From: CBDDKW01 sp965230425
Lineage (GTDB): Bacteria > Pseudomonadota > Gammaproteobacteria > UBA1113
Reading direction: 5' to 3'
Assembly (NCBI GenBank): GCA_965230425.1
Contig: CBDDKW010000014.1
Coordinates: 3,937 to 67,936, forward strand
Length of the DNA: 64,000 nucleotides
The stretch's first letter is position 1. Each line of letters opens with the position of its first letter. Shown here piece by piece: positions 1 to 9,700 of this stretch. Made by a program: the position numbers and the translations under genes. The notes below the pieces were generated by a model. The model saw only the letters and a list, made by a program, of their open reading frames with translations. It searched no databases and was not told the origin of the DNA.

Positions 1-6
1 TAGTGT

Positions 7-129
7 TGTCATTTCGAACGCAGTGAGAAATCCCCCAACGGTTTAGCCAACATGAACAAAGTCTTGTTACAGGCAGTCAAATCGGCAGGAGATTCTTCGC
101 CGCGGCTAAAGCCACGGCTCTGAATGACA
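7..129. repeat. Dispersed ~120-bp repeat, complete copy
   Basis: The element is bounded by TGTCATT at 7-13 and its inverse AATGACA at 123-129. Its inner sequence recurs in reverse orientation at 32750-32866: both copies hold a 'ggtttagc(c/t)aacatgaa' core and a '(a/c)ggcaggagat' segment. A GC-rich hairpin (gccgcggc, loop taaa, gccacggc) lies at about 101-120. There is no coding capacity. It behaves like a non-autonomous, MITE-like or extragenic palindromic repeat; mobility is inferred from the inverted second copy only. Confidence 0.6.
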
Positions 130-179
130 GCATTTTATCTAATGACAACATCTTGCAATATCATTATCAAAATATCCCT

Positions 180-1892
180 TTACCCTACGGTAACTGACCG
201 TCGAACTGGTGTCGGCGTTGCTGCAGCAATAATGTCTGCGTCTTTAATTTTACCCTCAATAATATCTTGGGCTGAATGTTGTGGCACACTCTCTTCAATT
301 ATTGCTTTTGCTTCTTCAAGCTTTCCATCTGGATTTTCGCGCGTGAGTTTAGCTGCAAAGCTCACAGGGTCAATTAAGTTTTCCTCATGCATTCTTATTG
401 TTGTAATGAAAGGGAAGCGTTGTATGTGTTGACGAGCATCATCGCTGAGAGGCATTTTATTTAATTGCTTATGCATGTCGCGACAAGCTTCAAAAGAATC
501 AATACGTTCACGATTACGTTGACGTAGTTCAGCAGTACCAGGAGCAGTATATCTAAACAGTACATAAGCTTGATCTATTGCCGTATTGACTCTATCAGTA
601 AGTTCCCGACGTGTCGGTTTTAAACTTGAAATAGCTGAACCCAACTGGCTTTGTAGTTCAGGACGTAATACTAATACCGTATTTATGGCATCTTTACCAG
701 TTTTAATTACTTCAAGTTGTTGAGTTTGGGTGCGAATATTTTTTAATGCTTGCTGACCAAAGCGACGCAACGGTTGGCTCTTATTAAATGATTCAGTTAA
801 CTCCCTAGGTGATTCTATATTTTGTCGATGCCAAGCAGCAATTTTTGTGAAAGTAATACGATCATTATCGTCTGTTGAAAAATTTTTTAATAAACCATCT
901 TGACTGTTTTTGAAATTTATATGTGTTTCTATAACAGCTAAATTCTTTTGCCTAAAGCGTTCTTCAGGGCTGTTGTTGTTACTATAAATCGAATATAAAC
1001 CACCAATGGTCTTATTATTACCATAAGCATCTTTAACAATATTTCTGGCTTCGTCTCTAATAGTTTTGCCTCGAATAATTTCATTAAATAACATAGTTAG
1101 TTCATAAAGTTGGTCATTTTTTTTGTTGAGCGCTTCATCATCATTTTGATTCGATTGGCGTGATAATTCTTCTACTTCTTTAGTAAGTTCATCAAGTTTT
1201 ATTGCCATTTTGTCTATAGCATTGAGCAAGATGGTGAGTGCATTATCTCCGCTCTCATCTTTGTTAATGAATATGCAATAAAGTTGTCGGGGATCAGTAA
1301 TATTAAGGTCATGGAAATCAGTTGCTGCGGTATCATAATCAAAAGGCTTTTCAGTGTTTTCAAGAAACATGGATTTAAATTTTTCATAGCGATGTAGAGC
1401 ATCGATAATATACTCATTAGTCATACGTATCAGCGCATATTCTTTCTCTAGCGTGGCAAGGTCTGAATATGAACGTCTGAATTTAGGTAGTAATTGCTTT
1501 GCCTGCAGGGTCTTTTCTTGAGGGTCAGTTACTTGAGTTAATTCAGCATAACTCTTGCGTACATCAACAACTGATTTAACCCCCTCTTGTACGGCTGTCA
1601 TGCCTAAGCGTGGAATTTTACTTGTCGTTGTCCGCTTCCGATGCCGTCCTTTGAGAAGCAAGGGTGATCGTGGACGGCTAATTTCTATAGTTTCTTGATG
1701 TCGTCCTTTGGAATATAGAGATGTGCGCGAACGCTTGCTTTCCATTACTGCTGGATCATTTCTGCTTAGTTTATCTGCATGTTTTCCCCTGGAGCTATGT
1801 TTGCTTCCTTTTGATCTGTGTCTGGCTCTTACTATGGGCTTACTATTTTTGCCTAATAACCAATTAACAATGTCTTTGAGTATTTCAAACAT
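180..1892 (-). CDS. Hypothetical helical protein with basic N-terminus
   Basis: I do not recognise this 570-residue protein. The start is supported by a good ribosome binding site (aggggac, about 8 bases before the ATG). Residues 1-100 are strongly basic and hold a loosely repeated SKGRH/LLKGRH motif among many Arg, Lys, Ser and His. The rest is mostly charged, helix-forming sequence with likely coiled coil around residues 115-260. There is no signal peptide or membrane segment. It stands alone, divergent from the DUF2339 gene and followed by a dispersed repeat. In a window rich in ankyrin and LRR proteins it could be a secreted effector, but nothing in the sequence proves that. Confidence 0.6.
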   Translation of the reverse strand: MFEILKDIVNWLLGKNSKPIVRARHRSKGSKHSSRGKHADKLSRNDPAVMESKRSRTSLYSKGRHQETIEISRPRSPLLLKGRHRKRTTTSKIPRLGMTAVQEGVKSVVDVRKSYAELTQVTDPQEKTLQAKQLLPKFRRSYSDLATLEKEYALIRMTNEYIIDALHRYEKFKSMFLENTEKPFDYDTAATDFHDLNITDPRQLYCIFINKDESGDNALTILLNAIDKMAIKLDELTKEVEELSRQSNQNDDEALNKKNDQLYELTMLFNEIIRGKTIRDEARNIVKDAYGNNKTIGGLYSIYSNNNSPEERFRQKNLAVIETHINFKNSQDGLLKNFSTDDNDRITFTKIAAWHRQNIESPRELTESFNKSQPLRRFGQQALKNIRTQTQQLEVIKTGKDAINTVLVLRPELQSQLGSAISSLKPTRRELTDRVNTAIDQAYVLFRYTAPGTAELRQRNRERIDSFEACRDMHKQLNKMPLSDDARQHIQRFPFITTIRMHEENLIDPVSFAAKLTRENPDGKLEEAKAIIEESVPQHSAQDIIEGKIKDADIIAAATPTPVRRSVTVG

Positions 1893-2247
1893 CTTGTTGT
1901 CCCCTGTTATTTTTCTTATTAATAGGACATCTGCAGTCCAGGCGGTGAGATCACCGGGTCCTCGAATACCCTTACTAATCTGGGTATAACTAATGATGAC
2001 AATAATCAGTTATTCAATTTCACTGCTCTTATCTATCTAGGCTATTGGCTTATCCACGCCATTGAGGTTTGTAGCAAATAGTCATTTTTGAGCACTTTGT
2101 ACGGTTATTATTATCATCATAATCTCAAGATTAGAACATATTTTGGCCAGTTCAAGTTTTTTGCCGAAAAGGCTGTGTCAATCATGAAATATTGACTATA
2201 GTTAAGTGAATTACACAAAGTAAGATATTGATATACAACAGATTGGC
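1893..2247. other. Divergent intergenic region
   Basis: 355 bases between two divergent genes, so promoters for both should be here. I see two small inverted repeats: cggtga/tcaccg at 1943-1956, and ATACCC/GGGTAT about ten bases apart at roughly 1966-1987. Either could be an operator or an RNA hairpin. No RNA gene or further reading frame is convincing. Confidence 0.3.
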
Positions 2248-5046
2248 ATGGAAGCAGCACCGATTATAGCGATACAATCTTTAGTCAGCCTGTCTTGGTG
2301 GCTATTGATCCAATTTGGCACAATAATCGCCTTTATTGTGCTGTTTGTTCTATGGTGGAAAACCCGCAAGCAAGTGCACACATTAGAGCAATCCTGTGTT
2401 CGTCTAAGTAAGCTGATTGCGCAGCAACGTAACACCACCACCAGCCCTGATTATAACCCAGCTTCCTTGAGTTTTGCGGCCACCAATGTGCAGACCGTTA
2501 ATGAAATGAAGCTCGCTAATCGACAAGAGGAGGTTGAGCAGCAGGTACCGCAGCAGGCAGAGCAAGCAGCAGAACCATCTACTCCAGCAACCGGCTGGCA
2601 AACTACGGATGTGCAAGCAGAATTGCAAGAATGGGCAAGCTCACTTAGCAATCGTTTTAAAAACAGCGATAATCCTGCAATCAACATGCTGAAGCGCTTC
2701 TTTACCCGTAGTAATTGGGTAGCTAAGGTCGGCATTATCATCTTATTTTTTGGTTGTACCTTCCTGATAAAATATGCATCTCAACATAATTATTTGCCTA
2801 TTGAATTTCGCTTAGTGGCAACAGCTATTTTTGGCATAATATTGCTAGGGTTAGGTTGGCGTATGCGTCATAAGGCCAGACATGCTACCTTCGCGGTGAT
2901 ACTACAGGGCGGTGGTATCGGTATTTTCTATTTGGTGGTGTTTGCTGCTTTTCGGCTATATGCGGTGATGCCTGCAACTGCAGCGCTTAGCTTTTTAGTG
3001 ATTGCAGTGGCGGGGACGATTGCCTTGGCATTACTACAAAATGCTCGGGCATTGGCGGTGTTAGGCACATGTGGTGGTTTTCTTGCGCCATTTTTAATTT
3101 CCACCGGAGCTGGAAACTATATTGCCTTATTTAGTTATTACTTGATTCTTAATGGGGCTATCTTATCTATTGCATGGTTTAAAGCTTGGCGCCTATTAAA
3201 TTTATTGGGTTTTGTGTTTACCTTTGTTCTGACAGGTCTTTGGTCTGTTGCTGCATTTCAATCGTCACAGCTTATTGGTGCTGAAATTTTTCTTGGTTTA
3301 TTTATTTTAATTTATGTATTTATTTCTATTTTTTATGCCTATCGACAACAACCCAAATTAAAGCATTATCTTGATGGGACTTTGATTTTCGGTGTGCCCT
3401 TATTAGCTTTTAGCATTCAAATTGTTTTGTTAAATTATGCTGCCCACAGTATTGCGATTAGCGCACTGGTTTTGGGGGTATTCTATATTCTTTTAGCAAA
3501 GGGCTTATTAAATTATTCACGTGAGCATTTTTTAGTATTATCGCAGGCTTATTTTGCTATCGCTATTATCTTTGCCACTATCGCTATTCCCTTAGCCTTT
3601 GATGCCCATTGGGCAGGTACCTTTTGGGCCTTAGAATCAGCCGGAATTTTATGGTTATGCTTAAAGCAGCAACGCTTGTTTGGACGTCTGTTTGCCTATG
3701 CCTTGCAAGTTGGGGCAGGTTTATTATTTTTACTCGATTTACCCAGTATTAGCCAAGCGCACTTATTCTTAAATGCACAATTTTTGGGGGCTGTGGTATT
3801 GAGTATCGCTGGACTTACCTCAGCTTATTTACTTTATCATTTTAGAAATACTAAACCCTGGGAAAAGACTATGGGTTCTTTCCTACTCTATTGGGGCTTA
3901 GCATGGTGGGTGGTGATTAGTTGTCATCAGTTACATTATTTCTTATTCCCACAGGTTGATGTATCTATGCCGTGGCGTATTTTAATTGGTACTGATCGTG
4001 CTGTTTTTTATTATTGTTTACTCTGGTTCTTCTCTGGTAGTTCCTTAGGTTTAATTTATTTACATAGGAAGCTCGCCTGGCAACAGGTATGTGAGTTGCC
4101 TTTATTACTATTGCCCATTCTCATTGTGTTGGGATTTAGTTTAAGCTTAGCCATACGTTTTAATTATCATATTATTCCTTGGCTATTCAGTTTTGCCGTA
4201 TGGTATTGGACCTTATATCAACAAGAACGACGGCCACAAAGTTATCTAGAAAATTTACATATTATTTCCTTTGCCTTAGTGCTGTGGCAAGTAATTATCT
4301 ATTGTGAACACTGGGTAGATTATTTTATTTCAGGCGCTAGTAGTTGGCACTTTATGTTATGGGGTTTATTGCCTGCAGCTAGTTTATTTTTATTACAACA
4401 TGATGGCGAGAAACTGCGATGGCCTGTCATGGCTCACCAAAGGACATATCGTGGCAAGATAGGCTTATTATTAGTGACTGTAATATTAGCTTGGATCCTG
4501 TATAGCAGCTTAACACACTCAGCCGCCATGACACCATTACCGTATTTGCCTATTATCAATCCCTTAGATATTAGTGTGCTCATTGGTTTAGGTAGCATTA
4601 TTTATTGGTTTAGCCATACGGACAATTTACGCTTCAGTGATATGACGGCACATTCACAACGTTTATTGTATACCGCTGCCGCGGTAGTGGTATTTATTTG
4701 GCTGAATGCTGTACTTATTAGAACATTCCATCATTGGTTTGATGTGTCATTACACTTCCATGCGATTTATCATTCACAAGTCTTGCAGATGGCACTTTCC
4801 ATCTTCTGGGGCTTATTAGCCTTAGCATGTATGGTGATTGCCAGACAGCAGTCTTGGCGTACCATTTGGATAATCGGTGCCATTTTAATTGCCATGGTTG
4901 TGGTTAAACTATTCTTTGTGGACTTAGCCAACCACGATCGTGTGGAGCGAATCATTTCATTTATTGCAGTAGGTTTATTATTGTTGGTTATTGGTTATCT
5001 AGCGCCTATCCCACCCAAGCATAAAATAAAAGAAAATTTGCTATGA
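2248..5046 (+). CDS. DUF2339 multi-pass membrane protein
   Basis: A 932-residue inner-membrane protein of the DUF2339 family, function unknown. After one N-terminal membrane helix (about residues 16-38) there is a Gln/Glu/Ala-rich soluble linker to about 135. Then comes the family core beginning NWVAKVGIIILFFG, with the characteristic ILQGGGIGIFYLVVFAA and GGFLAPFLISTG stretches. More than 20 further hydrophobic helices continue to the C-terminus. No strong ribosome binding site precedes the ATG. The stop overlaps the start of the DUF3999 gene by four bases (ATGA), so the two are translationally coupled, an arrangement I recall for these families in other gammaproteobacteria. A role in envelope or sugar handling is only a guess. 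Confidence 0.85.
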   Translation: MEAAPIIAIQSLVSLSWWLLIQFGTIIAFIVLFVLWWKTRKQVHTLEQSCVRLSKLIAQQRNTTTSPDYNPASLSFAATNVQTVNEMKLANRQEEVEQQVPQQAEQAAEPSTPATGWQTTDVQAELQEWASSLSNRFKNSDNPAINMLKRFFTRSNWVAKVGIIILFFGCTFLIKYASQHNYLPIEFRLVATAIFGIILLGLGWRMRHKARHATFAVILQGGGIGIFYLVVFAAFRLYAVMPATAALSFLVIAVAGTIALALLQNARALAVLGTCGGFLAPFLISTGAGNYIALFSYYLILNGAILSIAWFKAWRLLNLLGFVFTFVLTGLWSVAAFQSSQLIGAEIFLGLFILIYVFISIFYAYRQQPKLKHYLDGTLIFGVPLLAFSIQIVLLNYAAHSIAISALVLGVFYILLAKGLLNYSREHFLVLSQAYFAIAIIFATIAIPLAFDAHWAGTFWALESAGILWLCLKQQRLFGRLFAYALQVGAGLLFLLDLPSISQAHLFLNAQFLGAVVLSIAGLTSAYLLYHFRNTKPWEKTMGSFLLYWGLAWWVVISCHQLHYFLFPQVDVSMPWRILIGTDRAVFYYCLLWFFSGSSLGLIYLHRKLAWQQVCELPLLLLPILIVLGFSLSLAIRFNYHIIPWLFSFAVWYWTLYQQERRPQSYLENLHIISFALVLWQVIIYCEHWVDYFISGASSWHFMLWGLLPAASLFLLQHDGEKLRWPVMAHQRTYRGKIGLLLVTVILAWILYSSLTHSAAMTPLPYLPIINPLDISVLIGLGSIIYWFSHTDNLRFSDMTAHSQRLLYTAAAVVVFIWLNAVLIRTFHHWFDVSLHFHAIYHSQVLQMALSIFWGLLALACMVIARQQSWRTIWIIGAILIAMVVVKLFFVDLANHDRVERIISFIAVGLLLLVIGYLAPIPPKHKIKENLL

Positions 5047-6398
5047 GAATTTTAACATTACTGATATTGGTTTTATTTAGCATTACTGCGAATGCTGAAG
5101 GGTTAAAAGCTTCTGATTTTGCCTACGGTATTCCCTTAAAAGTTGAATCAAAGGGCAGTCTATATCAATTAACGCTGCCTTTATCTGTCTATGAGCATAT
5201 GAAATACAGCAATTTTGCTGATATACGGGTTTACAATGATGAGGGACAAGTAGTTCCCTACGCTATTTTATCTACCCGCGTGTCAGCTCGTACTAGTGCC
5301 TATGCCTTACCGTTTTTTCCAATCAAGGCCAATGATAGCAATATTAATCGATTGGATTTACAAATACAGAATAACCAGCGAGGCGCTATCATCGCCGTAT
5401 CTGCTACTGGAGCCGAAAAAGATAAATCACCCTTTCAAGGGTATCTCATTGATGCACGAAAAATTAAAAATAAAAATTTGCAAGATATTGTTTTAACCTG
5501 GGCTAACCACCGGCTTAATTGGGTCAATAAAGTAAAAGTTTATGGCAGTAATGATATGCGTTGGTGGCGATTATATCCGGAAGGTGAAGCTTCATTAGCT
5601 GAATTACACCATGGCGGTGATCAAGTGATTAAAAACACCCTACCCATTAAGAAAATCACCAGTAATTATTTATATCTATCGTGGCCAGATAAACCTTTGG
5701 GATTGAATCTGAAAGTCATCAGCGCTAATGTACAAAGTAAAGCTTTAGGTGAGTTAGCTTGGTTAGATTTAAAACCCACTGCCGTGAAAGATCAATCAGG
5801 TGCATACCGCTATCACACCACCATTAATATACCGGAACAGCGTATGCAAATACGTTTACCGGAGGAAAATACTATTGCTAAAGCCTCTGTCTTTACACGG
5901 CTGAATAATAAAGATAAATGGACATTACGTACCACTGCTTTATTATTTACACTGAATCATGAGGGGGAAATCATCACCAATGATAGTTTCCCATTCCCAA
6001 GCACTCAGGCGCAAAATTTCTTGGTACGTTTACAGCCTAATGATGCGCTTAATGCCACTATGCCTACATTACAACTAGGCTGGTATCCTGCAAAATTAAC
6101 CTTCATTGCCAAGGGTAGTCCACCTTATATGCTGGTCTTTGGCAATGCGAAGGCGAAGAGTAGTTCAGCGGATATAGAATCATTTTTCCGTACAATCAAA
6201 CGTAGGATAAAAAAATCAGATGTACTACCTGCCAGCGCAGGGGAAATGGTGACCTTATCTGGTAAGCACGCCTTGAAAGAACCTATTAACTATGGCCGTA
6301 TCTTCGGCCAAATCATCCTTTGGCTTGTGCTCATTGCTGGTATTGCCTTTATTATCTTTATGGCCAAATCACTGTGGCACCAGTATAAAGGTGATTGA
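5043..6398 (+). CDS. DUF3999 family envelope protein
   Basis: A 451-residue protein with a clear signal peptide (residues 1-19, cleavage near ANA-EG), a long periplasmic region of beta-rich character, and one C-terminal membrane helix at about 420-443 followed by a short basic tail. This matches the DUF3999 family. It is translationally coupled to the upstream DUF2339 gene, so the two probably work together in the envelope; no reaction is known. The last ~225 bases of this gene occur a second time at 28219-28445 with only about a dozen mismatches, so this gene was the source, or shares the source, of a later partial duplication. Confidence 0.8.
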   Translation: MRILTLLILVLFSITANAEGLKASDFAYGIPLKVESKGSLYQLTLPLSVYEHMKYSNFADIRVYNDEGQVVPYAILSTRVSARTSAYALPFFPIKANDSNINRLDLQIQNNQRGAIIAVSATGAEKDKSPFQGYLIDARKIKNKNLQDIVLTWANHRLNWVNKVKVYGSNDMRWWRLYPEGEASLAELHHGGDQVIKNTLPIKKITSNYLYLSWPDKPLGLNLKVISANVQSKALGELAWLDLKPTAVKDQSGAYRYHTTINIPEQRMQIRLPEENTIAKASVFTRLNNKDKWTLRTTALLFTLNHEGEIITNDSFPFPSTQAQNFLVRLQPNDALNATMPTLQLGWYPAKLTFIAKGSPPYMLVFGNAKAKSSSADIESFFRTIKRRIKKSDVLPASAGEMVTLSGKHALKEPINYGRIFGQIILWLVLIAGIAFIIFMAKSLWHQYKGD

Positions 6399-6701
6399 TC
6401 AAGATTAGCTTCTACATTTTGACAAAACTATTATTTCCAACCGAGATTTATATGCGACATTTCGCACTATCATTTTTAATTATATGAATTTATTAGCTTT
6501 TATTTTTGTTGTTCATATTAAGTCCAAGATAATCTTCAAGAAAAACATATAGTTAAAGCATGGCGTAGAATTTCGAATATATAATTCTTTAGATCTTATA
6601 ATAAATGGGTAACATTACCCATGCATTCTATTCTATTTATGATAATAATTAACAAAAAATAACAGTGCATTGCTGAGGAACAAAATAACAAGGAGCTAGC
6701 T
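6399..6701 (+). other. Leader/promoter region of the methyltransferase-NRPS operon
   Basis: 303 AT-rich bases. The notable content is the perfect 18-bp palindrome at 6605-6622, a TATGAT -10-like box at 6638-6643, and a purine-rich ribosome binding site (caaggagctagct) just before the ATG at 6702. No terminator hairpin is evident after the DUF3999 gene. Confidence 0.45.
6605..6622. promoter_or_regulatory. Putative operator palindrome (site 1)
   Basis: Perfect inverted repeat ATGGGTAA-CA-TTACCCAT, followed by GC. It lies where a -35 box would be: the TATGAT box starts 15 bases after it, which would put its centre near -36. That is the usual place for an activator such as a LuxR-type protein. 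Nearly the same sequence, also followed by GC, lies at 22819-22836 before another gene. Regulation is inferred from shared sequence and position. Confidence 0.6.
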
Positions 6702-9700
6702 ATGATTGAATCACCGTTGAAATTTTGGGGTACAGGGGAGCGCCGTATTAGACAGTTGATGACAATTTGGCCAGATGAGCGGCAGCCAGACAAATTCTAT
6801 GATATATGTTGTGGCTCAGGTAGCTTTACTCTGTATGCTATGCAAGCAAACTTAGCTAAAAATTATGTAATGATAGATGCTTGCCCTAATATCATTAATT
6901 TTTGGCAACAAGTCAAAACTAACTCTACAATTTTGAATGCCGAGTATGCGGCTTTATACAACGAAGTTGTAGTATTAGATGAAACTGGTGCGAATACTCG
7001 CTACGAACAAATTTTAGCTCAATTCAATGCTGTTGAATGGGATAATATACCTTGTAATGCAACTCATGCTGCTCATTATGCATTTCTCATCAATCATGCG
7101 CAAGGAAACGAAGTCAAGTATGATGGCATTGGGCGCAGTGCTAGATTAAATATTTCACTAGATTTCGCATCACTCAGTGAGCATGGTGCGGGCGTTCCAT
7201 TAGCCAACTTTACTAAAAACTTAGATGCTGCAAAAAAACTATTTGAAGATTGTCTAGGCGAAATTACTATTAGGCAAGCAACTATTGCAGATATTTATTC
7301 TGATGTTACTCCTAATGATATTGTCATTCTTGATCCGCCTTACCCGGATTTAGATATAGGAGAGCAGGCGAATACTAATACGGTAACTTATTATCGTGCC
7401 AATATAGATAGGGTGCAACTGAAATCTAGTATAGAGGCCGTAGTTGATGATTTTGACCAACGAGGAATAAATTTTATATTATTCTACGGGGTATACGCTA
7501 CAGATAATTCAACAGATGTATATTTAGAATGCCAAGATAAAGCTAAGCATTATCTCTATTTTGATCCAGGGTGGGAATATATTGGTCATGTCTTCTTTGG
7601 TAACAAGCTTAAGCTAGAACCGAACTACATGGCGCATACATTAAAACCTTTAAGCGCTGTAGAGGCATTGAATAGTAGTAATGCATGTGAAAAGTGGCGT
7701 GAAGAGGTTAATAATACCAGTTATTATCCGTATTGGCCTGCCTATATAGAAGAGCAAGCACGTGTTAATGCTGAAGGTATAGCATTATTAAAAGTAGGGC
7801 AAAAAACAACAAAAACTATTACATTTTTTGAATTAAATAAACGTGCAAATCAGTTAGCAAACTACTTAATAAAAGAATTAGCTCACCAAAATACAATAGA
7901 ATTCCAAACGAAACCTGTTGCTATTTTAACAATAGATAAAGTTGAAAATTTTATTGCTATGTTAGCATTGTTAAAGATAGGGCGCACTTATAGTATTATT
8001 GATGCGAACGGCGATCAAGACCTGACAATACAACACTTGCAATCAGTATGTCCTAGTGCTGTGATTATCGATAAAACTGCACAATCTTGTTACGGAGATT
8101 CTCTAGGTGATATCAGCGGTCTTCAAACTAGGGAAATTATTAATGTTGATGATGCGAAAGATGCAATCACTAGTCACCCTTCATTTCGACCTAACAAGCA
8201 AATAAAGCTGACAAATAACGCTTACATCCATTTTACGTCTGGTTCCACAGGTAAGCCTAAAGGGGTTGCTGTAGCCAATAGAGCATTATCTTATGCCTAT
8301 GAATCGCACCTAGAACAATTAGAGTTATCGCCCAACGATGCTATCGCACAAATGGCTAATTTTGCCTTCGACGCTTGTCAAATGGAATTTTTATGTACAG
8401 GTGCCGGAGTGACTCTCGTGATAGCTGATTCTGAGTTAAAAAAATATTCCGAAGCTGAGTATATTAAACAATGGCTAGGCAATCATATAAAGCCAGCTAC
8501 TATTACGATTTTAGTGCCCTCAGTGATGTCTGAGTATATACATTTGAATTTACATCAAGAGTTAAGGTCTTTGCGCTTGGTACTAACTACTGGTGGCCGC
8601 GCGTATTCAAGCATATTACAACAATTTGCTAATGTAGAAGTTGAAGTCACTAATGCAGAAACTGGACAAGTTTCAACACTGAATACGCGTGAAATAGTGA
8701 ATGGGTATGGATTAAATGAAACAACCATCGCCTTTAGTATGCACAGATATATGCAAGAAAATGAAGTGCCTATTGGTAAAGCAGCAATAAAAGGTTCTAA
8801 ATGTTTATACCAAATACGCAAATTAGGGGACAATAGTCTCGTTCCTGATGGGCGTGGTTCATTAACACGAGTATATACTGCCAGTGAAGTATTAGCGCGA
8901 GTCGAAGAAGATGAGTTTATTGAGCTGTGTGCTGGAGGGATATGTGTTGCTAATTACTATGTTAAACAGGGTAGGAGAGATGAAGAGTTAACACAACGTA
9001 AATTTTTTACAACTACTGATCCTGAAACCAAGGAGCTTATATGGGTACATAGGACGGGTGATAAGGTTAGAATAGATGATAATGGTAATATCATACATCT
9101 AGGGCGTTTTGATGGTGATATCAAAATCATGGGGGCGCGTTACTCTATAGAACATATTGAAGAGATTATTACTCAAGGCCTAGGTATAAGCACAAATAAA
9201 ATTGCCGTTATTGGTGTGCATAATGAAAGGCAAGATATTGTTAATGTTTATATTGAAAATTCAGCATTACAAGAGACTCAACAGCTTATCACGCCACGTA
9301 CTGTGATGCAGTCACTGCAAAGTGATATTAAAACAAAAACAGTACCATTACGAGTTTTCACAGTTGCTAATATTCCCTTAACTGCAGCGCAAAAGAAAAA
9401 TAGAAAAATACTGCCCTCGTTATCTCCAAAATGGCTAGCGATCGCGAATAGAACCCAGGCAAGTGAGGATGAACAGAAGATTATTGAAATTTTCCAACAA
9501 GTATTAGAAATACCTTCAGAGCACAGTATAGATGTTGTAGAAGAAACATATTATAGTCTCGGTGGTAGTTCATTGGCAAAGCTACGTCTATTTAATAAAC
9601 TACGTGATGCTGGCTTTGAATTTCAGCAAGAGATGTTAGCTGTAGATTTTAGTGTACGGGATTTAGCTAACTTACATCAATTAAACAGAATATTTGCTAA

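Noticed and set aside
124..432. Plus-strand frame of 102 codons near the left edge
   Set aside because: It overlaps the end of the 180-1892 minus-strand gene and has no ribosome binding site or family resemblance.
6702..7630. Restriction-modification methylase
   Set aside because: The methyltransferase-like domain is fused to NRPS domains and no endonuclease gene is next to it.
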